The translations under genes were made by a program, and so were the position numbers. Below the pieces are notes generated by a model that had not been told where the DNA came from, searched no databases, and saw nothing but the letters and a program-made list of their open reading frames with translations. Source: JAJDXW01 sp965243335 (GTDB lineage Bacteria > Pseudomonadota > Gammaproteobacteria > HK1). Taken from it: DNA of 64,000 nt. The stretch is taken from contig OZ251545.1 of NCBI GenBank assembly GCA_965243335.1, positions 2,046,001 through 2,110,000 on the forward strand, written 5' to 3'. This document shows, piece after piece, positions 34,175-41,972 of this stretch. How positions within the stretch are numbered: position 1 is the stretch's first letter; each line of letters opens with the position of its first letter.

Positions 34175-35278
34175 TCATCCGGCGCCGACCAGCACCAGGT
34201 TGTCGCGATGGATGAGCTCCGGCTCGTGGGCATAGCCTAGCCGTTCGGCGATCGAGCCGCTCGGCCGGCCCATGATGGAGCGCGATTCGTCCGCCCCGTA
34301 GTTCACCAGCCCGCGCGCCACCTCGCGTCCGCCGCGGTCCACGCAGGACACGATCTCGCCGCGGGCGAACCGGCCTTCCACCCTCGTCACCCCCACCGGC
34401 AGCAGGCTGCGGCCCGACTCGCGCAGCACGCGGACCGCTCCGTCGTCGATCTCCAGACAGCCCGAGACCTGCACCTGCCCCGCGAGCCAGCGCTTGCGGG
34501 CGGCGAGCGGGGCGGTGTCCGGCTCCAGCCGGGTTCCCAGCGCCTCGCCGGCGGCGAGGCGGGTGAGCACCTCGGGCTCGCGGCCGGAGGCGATCACGGT
34601 GGCGGTCCCGGAACGGGCGGCGAGCCGCGCGGCGGCCAGCTTGGTGACCATGCCTCCACGTCCCAGGGCCCCCCCCGGCCCCGCCATCCGATCGAGGGCC
34701 GGGTCGCTCGCATCGGCGCGGGCCACCGGCTCCGCCTCGGGGTCGACGGCGGGGTCCGCGGTGTGAAGCCCGTTTCGGTCGGTGAGCAGGTGCAGCTCGT
34801 CGGCCTCCATCAGGTTCGCCACGAGCCCGGCCAGGGTGTCGTTGTCCCCGAGGCGGATCTCGTCGGTCGCCACGCTGTCGTTCTCGTTCACGATGGGAAC
34901 CACCCCGAGGTCGAGCAGGGTGCGAAGGCTCGTCCGGGCGTTGAGATAGCGTCCCCGGTGGGAGAAGTCGTCATGGGTGAACAGCATCTGCGCGGCGTGG
35001 AGGTCGTGGGGGCGAAAGCCGCTCTCCCACGCCCGGGCGAGGCCCATCTGCCCCATGGCCGCCGCCGCCTGCAGCTCGTGCAGGGCGCTCGGGCGACGGC
35101 GCCACCCGAGCCGCCGCATCCCCTCCGCGATGGCCCCGGAGGAGACGAGGACGACCCGCCCCCCCCGTCGGACGTTCCCGGCGATCTGGGACGCCCAGCC
35201 CCCGATCGCGGCCGTGTCGAGCCCCCTCCCCTCGTCGGTGATGAGGGAGGTCCCGATCTTCACCACGATACGGCTCAC
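34175..35278 (-). CDS. proB: Glutamate 5-kinase
   Basis: ProB phosphorylates glutamate in the first step of proline synthesis. The 367-residue product from GTG 35278 starts with RIVVKIGTSLIT. It has an amino-acid-kinase domain (VSSGAIAEGMRRLG, NENDSVATDEIRLGDND) and a C-terminal PUA domain from about residue 275. GTG overlaps the obgE stop in a GTGA arrangement. The rplU-rpmA-obgE-proB order is common in gammaproteobacteria. Confidence 0.96.
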   Translation of the reverse strand: MSRIVVKIGTSLITDEGRGLDTAAIGGWASQIAGNVRRGGRVVLVSSGAIAEGMRRLGWRRRPSALHELQAAAAMGQMGLARAWESGFRPHDLHAAQMLFTHDDFSHRGRYLNARTSLRTLLDLGVVPIVNENDSVATDEIRLGDNDTLAGLVANLMEADELHLLTDRNGLHTADPAVDPEAEPVARADASDPALDRMAGPGGALGRGGMVTKLAAARLAARSGTATVIASGREPEVLTRLAAGEALGTRLEPDTAPLAARKRWLAGQVQVSGCLEIDDGAVRVLRESGRSLLPVGVTRVEGRFARGEIVSCVDRGGREVARGLVNYGADESRSIMGRPSGSIAERLGYAHEPELIHRDNLVLVGAG

Positions 35279-36294
35279 CGCCTCCCCTCCGGCGAGGGGC
35301 CGTCCTCGACCCGGCGCATGGCGTCCGCGCACAGCTCGCGGCAGCCTTTCCCCCCGAGCGCCTGGACCTGGTACACGGGCTCCCCGAACTCGGAGGCGAA
35401 CGCGTCGCGCAGCGCCGCGCGCTCGGACGGGGGCACGAGGTCCATCTTGTTGAGGACGACCCACCGTTCCCGGCTCGCGAGCTCGGGCCGGTAGCGGCGC
35501 AGCTCGGCCGCGACGGCGCGGGCGCTGGCGAGGGCCGCCCGTACCCCGGCGCCCGCGTCCACGACGTGCAGGAGCAGGCGGGTGCGCATCAGGTGGCGGA
35601 GGAACGCGAGCCCGAGCCCGGCCCCTTCCGCCGCGCCCTCGATGATCCCCGGAATGTCGGCGAGCACGAAGCTCCGCAGCGGGTCGACGAGGACCACGCC
35701 GAGCTGGGGATGGAGGGTCGTGAAGGGATAGTCGGCCACTCGCGGCCGGGCCGCGGACACGGCTCGAAGGAAGGTGGACTTGCCGGCGTTCGGCTGGCCG
35801 AGCAGCCCGACGTGCGCCAGCAGCCCGAGCTCCAGGCGCAGCTCCCGCGACTCGCCCGGCGCGCCGGGGGTGGACCGGCGCGGCGCCCGGTTCGTGCTCG
35901 ACTTGAAGCGGGCGTTGCCGGCGCCGCGCCGCCCGCCGCGGGCTACCTCGAGGCGCTCGCCCGCGGCCATCAGCTCGCCGATCCGTTCCCCGGTTTCGGT
36001 CGCGAACACCGCGGTCCCGACCGGGACGCTCAGGACGAGGTCCGCGCCGCTCGCCCCGCGGCAGTTGCGCCCGCGCCCGTCCTCTCCCCGCTCCGCCCGA
36101 AAACGCCGCCGGTAGCGGAAGTCCACCAGGGTGTTGAGCCCGGGGTCGGCCTCCAGCAGAACGCTCCCGCCGTCGCCGCCGTCGCCGCCGTCGGGGCCGC
36201 CCCGCGGCACGAACTTCTCGCGGCGGAAGCTCGTGCAGCCGCTTCCGCCGTCACCGGCCTCGGCGCGGATGACCGCCTCGTCGACGAACTTCAT
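35275..36294 (-). CDS. obgE: GTPase ObgE/CgtA
   Basis: Obg is an essential GTPase linked to 50S assembly and stress signalling. The 339-residue protein has the Gly-rich Obg fold (GGDGGDGGSVLLEAD near residue 35), then the G domain with GQPNAGKST near 165 and ADIPGIIEGA near 212. NKMD appears near 280. It ends soon after the G domain and lacks the acidic C-terminal tail found in some relatives. It follows rpmA by 87 bases. Confidence 0.96.
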   Translation of the reverse strand: MKFVDEAVIRAEAGDGGSGCTSFRREKFVPRGGPDGGDGGDGGSVLLEADPGLNTLVDFRYRRRFRAERGEDGRGRNCRGASGADLVLSVPVGTAVFATETGERIGELMAAGERLEVARGGRRGAGNARFKSSTNRAPRRSTPGAPGESRELRLELGLLAHVGLLGQPNAGKSTFLRAVSAARPRVADYPFTTLHPQLGVVLVDPLRSFVLADIPGIIEGAAEGAGLGLAFLRHLMRTRLLLHVVDAGAGVRAALASARAVAAELRRYRPELASRERWVVLNKMDLVPPSERAALRDAFASEFGEPVYQVQALGGKGCRELCADAMRRVEDGPSPEGRR

Positions 36295-36381
36295 GGGTTC
36301 CGTCCGCGGAGCCCGAAGGAGAACGCGGCGGCATCGCGTTCCGGAGCGCCGCGGCGGGCGCCGCCCTCCGGGACGGGCCGT

Positions 36382-36639
36382 TCAGACCGGCCGTACGCTC
36401 ACGTACCGGCGGTTCCGCGGGCCGCCCGCGTGAAACGCCACCTGCCCTTCGGCGGTGGCGAACAGGGTGTGGTCCCGGCCGCAGCCCACGTTCTCGCCCG
36501 GATGGAAATGCGTGCCGCGCTGCCGGACGATGATGTTTCCCGGCCTGACCCGCTCGCCGCCGAAACGCTTGACGCCGAGCCGCTTGGAGTGGGAGTCGCG
36601 GCCGTTCCGGCTGCTGCCGCCCGCCTTCTTGTGCGCCAT
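36382..36639 (-). CDS. rpmA: 50S ribosomal protein L27
   Basis: The 85-residue protein begins MAHKKAGGSSRNGRDSHSKR and continues LGVKRFGGERVRPGNIIVRQ, the L27 pattern with no N-terminal cleavage extension. A GGGGGGATT sequence lies ahead of the ATG. It is 25 bases after rplU. Confidence 0.97.
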   Translation of the reverse strand: MAHKKAGGSSRNGRDSHSKRLGVKRFGGERVRPGNIIVRQRGTHFHPGENVGCGRDHTLFATAEGQVAFHAGGPRNRRYVSVRPV

Positions 36640-36664
36640 CTTCGGAATCCCCCCGTTCGGGTAT

Positions 36665-36979
36665 TCAGCCCGCCGTGACGTCCGTGATGCGGAGCTCGGT
36701 ATACGCCTGGCGATGGCCCTGCCGGCGCATGTAGCCCTTGCGCCGCTTGAACTTGATCACGTTGATCTTCCGGGCTCGCCCGTGGCCGAGGACCGTGGCC
36801 GAGACCTTGCCCCCGGCGACCCGCGGAGCGCCGGCGACCGCGTCCTCACCGTCCCCGACGAGGAGCACCCGGTCGATCTCGATCTCCGCCCCCTCCTCCG
36901 CCGCGAGCCGCTCCACGCGGATGCGGCTTCCCGGCGCCACGCGATACTGCTTGCCGCCGGATTCGATGACCGCGTGCAT
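36665..36979 (-). CDS. rplU: 50S ribosomal protein L21
   Basis: The ATG at 36979 gives 104 residues, beginning MHAVIESGGKQYRVAPG and ending in the basic KRRKGYMRRQGHRQ loop plus a short tail, typical of L21. The frame is open farther upstream but that DNA is the leader. A promoter and a hairpin lie upstream. Confidence 0.97.
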   Translation of the reverse strand: MHAVIESGGKQYRVAPGSRIRVERLAAEEGAEIEIDRVLLVGDGEDAVAGAPRVAGGKVSATVLGHGRARKINVIKFKRRKGYMRRQGHRQAYTELRITDVTAG

Positions 36980-37040
36980 TCGAAACCTCCCGTCCCATCG
37001 ATTCGACGGCGCGAACCGGGGCGCCGAGCGGAAAAACGAA

Positions 37041-37059
37041 GGCGGGGCCTGACCCCGCC
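37041..37059 (-). terminator. Hairpin with U-rich tail at the start of the rplU leader
   Basis: On the minus strand GGCGGGG (37059-37053) pairs with CCCCGCC (37047-37041) over a 5-nt loop and is followed by TTCGTTTTTC. It lies just after the predicted start of transcription, so it may be a 5' stabilising hairpin, a very early attenuator, or a binding site for L21 itself. The T tract shows the minus orientation. Confidence 0.5.
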
Positions 37060-37070
37060 CGGGAACCGGT

Positions 37071-37099
37071 ATTCTAGGGGGGATCGGATGGAGGCTCAA
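37071..37099 (-). promoter_or_regulatory. Candidate sigma70 promoter for rplU-rpmA-obgE-proB
   Basis: On the minus strand TTGAGC (37099-37094) and TAGAAT (37076-37071) are 17 bases apart. The -35 box ends two bases before the GTG start codon of divergent ispB, so the two genes share control DNA. Confidence 0.55.
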
Positions 37100-37100
37100 C

Positions 37101-38156
37101 GTGACGACGAACCCCGCGACGACGAACCCCCGGACCCCGCCGCGAGCGGAGGGGCCTTCGTCCTCGCCGGGGCCCGGGCCCGAGCCGGACCGGCTCGCGT
37201 CCATCCGCCGCCCCGTCGAAGCCGATCTCGCCGCGGTCGACGCCCGGATCCTCGAGAACCTCGAATCGAAGGTCCCGCTCATCCGGGAGACGGGAGAGTA
37301 CCTCATCTCCCGGGGGGGGAAGCGTCTGCGCCCCCTTCTCGCCCTGCTCGCGGCCCGGGCCTTCGGCTACGAAGGGCGGGCCCACGTCGACACGGCCGTC
37401 ATCATCGAGTTCATCCACACCGCCACCCTGCTGCACGACGACGTGGTGGACCGGTCGACGATGCGCCGCGGGAGCGAGACCGCCAACTCGATCTGGGGCG
37501 ACGAGGTCAGCGTGCTGGTCGGCGACTTCCTCTTCTCGCGCGCGTTCCAGCTCATGGTCGGGGTCGGAAGCCTGCCCATCATGCGGCTCATGGCGGACAC
37601 GACCAACGTCATCACCGAGGGCGAGGTGCTGCAGCTCGCCAACCGCCACGACCCCGACACCACGGAGGCGCGCTACCTGGAAGTGGCGGGGTGCAAGACC
37701 GGCAAGCTGTTCGAAGCGGCGGCCAGGGCGGGGGCGGTGCTGGCCGGCCGGGGCGAGGCGGAAGAACGCCGCATGGCCGAGTTCGGGGCCGGCCTCGGCG
37801 CCGCCTACCAGCTCGTGGACGACGTCCTCGACTACCGAGGGTCGGCGGCGGCCATCGGGAAGAACGTCGGCGACGACCTTGCCGACGGACAGCCTACCCT
37901 CCCCCTCATCCATGCGATGCGGGCCGGGAGCCGGGCGACCGCGCGGATGGTGCGCGAGGCGATCCGGACCGGCGACGGGAGGCGGCTCCCGGAGATCATC
38001 GACGCCGTTGAGTCGACCGGAGGCATCGAATACACTGTCGCCTCCGCTCGCGGCTACGTGCAACGCGCGCGCAGGGCCCTCCGGGGCGTTCCCGACACCC
38101 GGTTCCGGGCGGCCCTCGCATCGTTCGCGGCGTTCATCGTCGAACGCACGTACTGA
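37101..38156 (+). CDS. ispB: Octaprenyl/polyprenyl diphosphate synthase
   Basis: IspB builds the long isoprenoid tail of ubiquinone. The 351-residue protein has the two Asp-rich motifs LLHDDVVD near residue 112 and LVDDVLDY near 240, plus GGKRLRP near 75. The first 40 residues are a Pro/Thr/Ser-rich extension not needed for catalysis. The GTG start is preceded by GGAGG. tRNA-Pro begins 5 bases after its stop, so they are probably co-transcribed. Confidence 0.95.
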   Translation: MTTNPATTNPRTPPRAEGPSSSPGPGPEPDRLASIRRPVEADLAAVDARILENLESKVPLIRETGEYLISRGGKRLRPLLALLAARAFGYEGRAHVDTAVIIEFIHTATLLHDDVVDRSTMRRGSETANSIWGDEVSVLVGDFLFSRAFQLMVGVGSLPIMRLMADTTNVITEGEVLQLANRHDPDTTEARYLEVAGCKTGKLFEAAARAGAVLAGRGEAEERRMAEFGAGLGAAYQLVDDVLDYRGSAAAIGKNVGDDLADGQPTLPLIHAMRAGSRATARMVREAIRTGDGRRLPEIIDAVESTGGIEYTVASARGYVQRARRALRGVPDTRFRAALASFAAFIVERTY

Positions 38157-38160
38157 CCCT

Positions 38161-38237
38161 CGGGGTGTAGCTCAGCCTGGTAGAGCACCACGTTCGGGAC
38201 GTGGGGGTCGTAGGTTCAAATCCTGTCACCCCGACCA
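38161..38237 (+). tRNA. tRNA-Pro (anticodon CGG)
   Basis: Acceptor CGGGGTG pairs with CACCCCG. The anticodon stem CCACG/CGTGG encloses the loop TTCGGGA, giving anticodon CGG as in E. coli proK. The T arm contains GGTTCAAATCC, and CCA is encoded (38235-38237). The last 12 bases, including CCA, overlap the end of the clpB coding sequence on the opposite strand. Confidence 0.97.
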
Positions 38238-40838
38238 CTCCGCGCCGTCGGCGGCGGCCGTCTCCGCCGGCGCGGCTGATTCGAAGGTCAGCGCGTCGTC
38301 GGCGAGGTCGATCCGGAGCGTCTCCCGCTCTGCGATCTCCCCGGCGAGGAGCCGCCGCGCGAGCGGGTTCTCCACCTCGGCCCGGAACGCCCGCTTGAGA
38401 GGGCGCGCTCCGTAGGCGGGGTCGTAGCCGAGCCCGGCGATCCGGTCGAGCGCCGCCTCCGTCACCGCGAGGCCGACCCCGCGCTCGGCGAGCCGCGCGC
38501 GCAGCCGGTCGACCTCCAGCGCCGCGATGGCCCGGATCTGCTCGCGCCGGAGCGGGCGGAACACCACCGTCTCGTCGATGCGGTTGACGAACTCGGGGCG
38601 GAAGTACCCCCGCACGACCTCGAGGACGCCCGCCCGGACCTCCTCCCCCCCTCCGTCCTCCGCTCCCTGGATGATCTCGGTCCCGAGGTTCGACGTCATC
38701 ACGACCACCGTGTTGCGGAAGTCCACCGTGCGCCCGTGGCCGTCGGTCAACCGGCCGTCGTCGAGCACCTGGAGGAGCAGGTTGAACACGCTCGGGTGCG
38801 CCTTCTCGATCTCGTCGAGCAGGATCACCGCGTAGGGCCGGCGGCGCACCGTCTCCGTGAGCTGGCCGCCCTCCTCGTAGCCCACGTAGCCCGGGGGCGC
38901 GCCGATGAGCCGCGCGACCGAGTGGCCCTCCATGAACTCCGACATGTCGATCCGCACCAGCGCCTCTTCGGTGTCGAACAGGAACGCGGCGAGCGCCTTG
39001 CACAGCTCCGTCTTGCCGACCCCGGTAGGGCCGAGGAAGAGGAACGTCCCGTTGGGCCGACCCGCGTCGGAGAGCCCGGCCCGCGACCGGCGCACGGTGT
39101 CCGAAACGGACCGGATCGCCTCCTCCTGGCCGACCACCCGGGCCGCGAGGGCGGACTCCATGTGCAGCAGCCGCTCGCGTTCGCCCTCGACGAGCCGCGT
39201 GACCGGGATCCCGGTCCATTTGGAGACCACCTCGGCGACCTCCTCCTCGGTCACCGCGTTGCGGATGAGCTTGGCGGCCACCGGCCGCTCCCCCTCGGCG
39301 AGCCGCTTCTCCAGCTCGGGGACCCGCCCGTACTGGAGCTCCGCCATGCGGGCGAGGTCGCCGGCCCGCCGGGCCGTTTCCAGCTCGAGGCGCGCCCGCT
39401 CCAGCCGCTCCTTGACGTTCTGCGAGCCGAGCAGCAGGGCCTTCTCCCGGCGCCAGACCTCCTCGAGGTCCGCGTACTCGCGCTCGAGGTCCGCGATCGA
39501 CTTCTCGATCCGGCCGAGGCGCTCTCCGGACGCCTGGTCGCTCTCCTTCGCGAGGGCCTCGCGCTCGATCTTGAGCTGGATGAGGCGCCGGCCCCGCCGG
39601 TCCATCTCCTCCGGCATCGAGTCGATCTCGATCCGGATGCGGCTCGCCGCCTCGTCGACGAGGTCGATCGCCTTGTCGGGGAGCTGCCGGGCGGTGATGT
39701 ACCGGTGCGAGAGGGTCGCGGCCGCGACGAGGGCGGGGTCCGTAACGTCCACCCCGTGGTGGAGCTCGTAGCGCTCCTTCAGCCCGCGCAGGATGGCCAC
39801 CGTGTCCTCGACCCCCGGCTCGTCCACGAGCACGGTCTGGAAGCGGCGCTCCAGGGCCGCGTCCTTCTCCACGTGCTCCCGGTACTCGTCCAGGGTGGTG
39901 GCCCCGATGCAGTGGAGCTCGCCGCGGGCGAGCGAGGGCTTGAGCATGTTGCCGGCGTCCAGGGAGCCTTCCGCCCGCCCGGCCCCCACCATGGTGTGGA
40001 GCTCGTCGATGAACAGCACGACCCGGCCCTGCTGCTTCGCGAGGTCGCCGAGCAGGGCCTTCATGCGCTCCTCGAACTCGCCGCGGAACTTCGTGCCCGC
40101 GATCATCGACCCCATGTCGAGCGAGAGGACCCGGCGACCCTTGAGCCCCTCGGGGACCTCGCCGTCGACGATGCGCTGGGCGAGCCCCTCGACGATCGCG
40201 GTCTTGCCGACCCCGGGCTCGCCGATGAGCACGGGGTTGTTCTTGGTCCGGCGCTGGAGCACCTGGACCGTGCGCCGGATCTCCTCGTCCCGCCCGATGA
40301 CCGGATCGAGCTTGCCCTGCTCGGCCCGTTCGGTGAGGTCGATGGTGAACTTGTCGAGGGCCTGGCGATGCTCCTCCGCGTCGGGGTCCTCCACCGCCTG
40401 CCCGCCGCGCACCGCGTCGATCGCCTTCGCGACGGCCTCCTCCCGCGCCCCGCATTCCGCGAGGAGCCGGCCGATCGGGCCGGGGTCGCGGACCGCGGCG
40501 AGCACCGCCATCTCGCTCGATACGTAGCGGTCCCCACGCTCCTGGGCGAGCTTGTCGGCGCCGTCGAGCAGGCGCACGAGATCACGGCTCGCATGTCTGT
40601 CGCCGACGCTGCCGGTGACCGGCGGGATGCGTTCGAGCAGAACCCCCAGCCGCGTCCGTAACTGGTTGACGTTCATGTCCGTCTGCGCGAGCAGGGGGCG
40701 CACCCCGCCGTCCCGCTGGTCGAGCAGCGCGAGGAGGACGTGGGCGGGCTCGATGAACTGGTGGTCGCGCCCCACCGCGAGGCTCCGGGCATCGGAGAGC
40801 GCGAGCTGGAGCCGCGTGGTCAGCTTCTCGGGCGACAT
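38226..40838 (-). CDS. clpB: ATP-dependent disaggregase ClpB
   Basis: ClpB works with DnaK to pull proteins out of aggregates. The 870-residue protein has the Clp N-domain repeats and AAA1 with Walker A GEPGVGKT near 206. A coiled-coil M domain spans about 400-520, and AAA2 has GPTGVGKT near 606 and the substrate loop GYVGYEEGG. GGAGG lies 5 bases before the ATG at 40838. A sigma32-type promoter is visible upstream. Its stop codon falls inside the tRNA-Pro gene of the other strand. Confidence 0.97.
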   Translation of the reverse strand: MSPEKLTTRLQLALSDARSLAVGRDHQFIEPAHVLLALLDQRDGGVRPLLAQTDMNVNQLRTRLGVLLERIPPVTGSVGDRHASRDLVRLLDGADKLAQERGDRYVSSEMAVLAAVRDPGPIGRLLAECGAREEAVAKAIDAVRGGQAVEDPDAEEHRQALDKFTIDLTERAEQGKLDPVIGRDEEIRRTVQVLQRRTKNNPVLIGEPGVGKTAIVEGLAQRIVDGEVPEGLKGRRVLSLDMGSMIAGTKFRGEFEERMKALLGDLAKQQGRVVLFIDELHTMVGAGRAEGSLDAGNMLKPSLARGELHCIGATTLDEYREHVEKDAALERRFQTVLVDEPGVEDTVAILRGLKERYELHHGVDVTDPALVAAATLSHRYITARQLPDKAIDLVDEAASRIRIEIDSMPEEMDRRGRRLIQLKIEREALAKESDQASGERLGRIEKSIADLEREYADLEEVWRREKALLLGSQNVKERLERARLELETARRAGDLARMAELQYGRVPELEKRLAEGERPVAAKLIRNAVTEEEVAEVVSKWTGIPVTRLVEGERERLLHMESALAARVVGQEEAIRSVSDTVRRSRAGLSDAGRPNGTFLFLGPTGVGKTELCKALAAFLFDTEEALVRIDMSEFMEGHSVARLIGAPPGYVGYEEGGQLTETVRRRPYAVILLDEIEKAHPSVFNLLLQVLDDGRLTDGHGRTVDFRNTVVVMTSNLGTEIIQGAEDGGGEEVRAGVLEVVRGYFRPEFVNRIDETVVFRPLRREQIRAIAALEVDRLRARLAERGVGLAVTEAALDRIAGLGYDPAYGARPLKRAFRAEVENPLARRLLAGEIAERETLRIDLADDALTFESAAPAETAAADGAEWSG

Positions 40839-40885
40839 CGAAGCCTCCGTTCGATTCCGGGAGCGAAACAAGGTGGACGGACGAG

Positions 40886-40914
40886 AAATGCGGCCTCGCC
40901 GCTACGCTTTCAAC
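40886..40914 (-). promoter_or_regulatory. Heat-shock (sigma32-type) promoter of clpB
   Basis: On the minus strand GTTGAAA (40914-40908) is followed after 14 bases by CCGCATTT (40893-40886), close to the sigma32 consensus CTTGAAA / CCCCATNT. The predicted leader is about 40 nt. Known heat-shock control of clpB supports the call. Confidence 0.65.
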
Positions 40915-40961
40915 CACGGCCCGCGTGCTACGATGCCTCCGGGATCACCACCGGGAGCGAG

Positions 40962-41972
40962 ATGACGGTCCTCGTCACCGGGGCCGCGGGATTCATCGGG
41001 GCGGAGCTGTGCCGTCGGCTGGCCGCACGCGGCGATGCGGTCGTCACGGGTATCGACAACCTCAACGACTACTACGACGTCGGGCTCAAGAAGGCCCGGC
41101 TCGCCCGGCTCGACGACCTCCCCCGCTTCGCCTTCGAGAAGCTCGACCTCTCCGACCGGGAATCGACCCTCGCCTTCTTCCGGCGGATGCGGCCCCGCCG
41201 GGTCGTCCACCTCGCGGCGCAGGCCGGGGTGCGCCACTCGCTCCGGGACCCCTGGTCCTATGCGGACGCCAACCTCCTCGGCTTCCTCAACGTGCTCGAA
41301 GGATGCCGCCACGGCGCCGTGAGGCACCTGGTGTTCGCGTCGACCAGCGCCGTGTACGGGGCGAACCGCAAGCTCCCGTTCTCCGTCCACGACGGCGCCG
41401 ACCACCCGCTCTCGCTCTACGCCGCGTCGAAGAAGGCGAACGAGCTGATGGCCCACGCCTACAGCCACCTGTACGCCATCCCCGCGACGGGGCTCCGCTT
41501 CTTCACGGTGTACGGCCCGTGGGGACGGCCGGACATGGCGCTGTTCCGGTTCACCCGCAGCATCCTGGCCGGGGAGCCCATCGACGTCTACAACCACGGC
41601 CGCCACCGCCGGGACTTCACCTACATCGACGACATCGTCGAGGGGGTGGCGCGGACCCTGGCTCATCCGCCCGCTCCGGACCCGGACTGGGACGCCGCGG
41701 CCCCCGACCCGGCGACGAGCCACGCCCCCTGGCGCCTGCTCAACATCGGCAACCACGCCCCGATGGAGCTCGACCGCTACATCGAGACCCTCGAGAGCTG
41801 CCTCGGGCGGAAGGCGGTCCGCAACCTCCTGCCCCTTCAGCCGGGGGACGTCCCCGAGACCTCGGCCGACGTCGAAGACCTCGCCGCCCTCACCGGCTAC
41901 CGTCCCCGCACGTCCATCGAGGAAGGGGTGCCGCGTTTCGTGAGGTGGTATCGCGAGTACTACGGGGTATGA
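40962..41972 (+). CDS. NAD-dependent nucleotide-sugar epimerase (UDP-glucuronate 4-epimerase type)
   Basis: The 336-residue short-chain dehydrogenase-type protein has the Rossmann motif TGAAGFIGAELCRRL, a YAASKKANE catalytic Tyr-Lys pair near residue 152 and the RFFTVYGPWGRPDMALF segment typical of UDP-glucuronate 4-epimerases. The product would be a UDP-uronic acid used for surface polysaccharide. It overlaps the next gene by 4 bases. Exact sugar specificity is not readable. Confidence 0.88.
   Translation: MTVLVTGAAGFIGAELCRRLAARGDAVVTGIDNLNDYYDVGLKKARLARLDDLPRFAFEKLDLSDRESTLAFFRRMRPRRVVHLAAQAGVRHSLRDPWSYADANLLGFLNVLEGCRHGAVRHLVFASTSAVYGANRKLPFSVHDGADHPLSLYAASKKANELMAHAYSHLYAIPATGLRFFTVYGPWGRPDMALFRFTRSILAGEPIDVYNHGRHRRDFTYIDDIVEGVARTLAHPPAPDPDWDAAAPDPATSHAPWRLLNIGNHAPMELDRYIETLESCLGRKAVRNLLPLQPGDVPETSADVEDLAALTGYRPRTSIEEGVPRFVRWYREYYGV

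Noticed and set aside
35275..36294. obgE considered as truncated because it lacks an acidic tail
   Set aside because: The tail is variable in length and often absent in this family; the G domain is complete.
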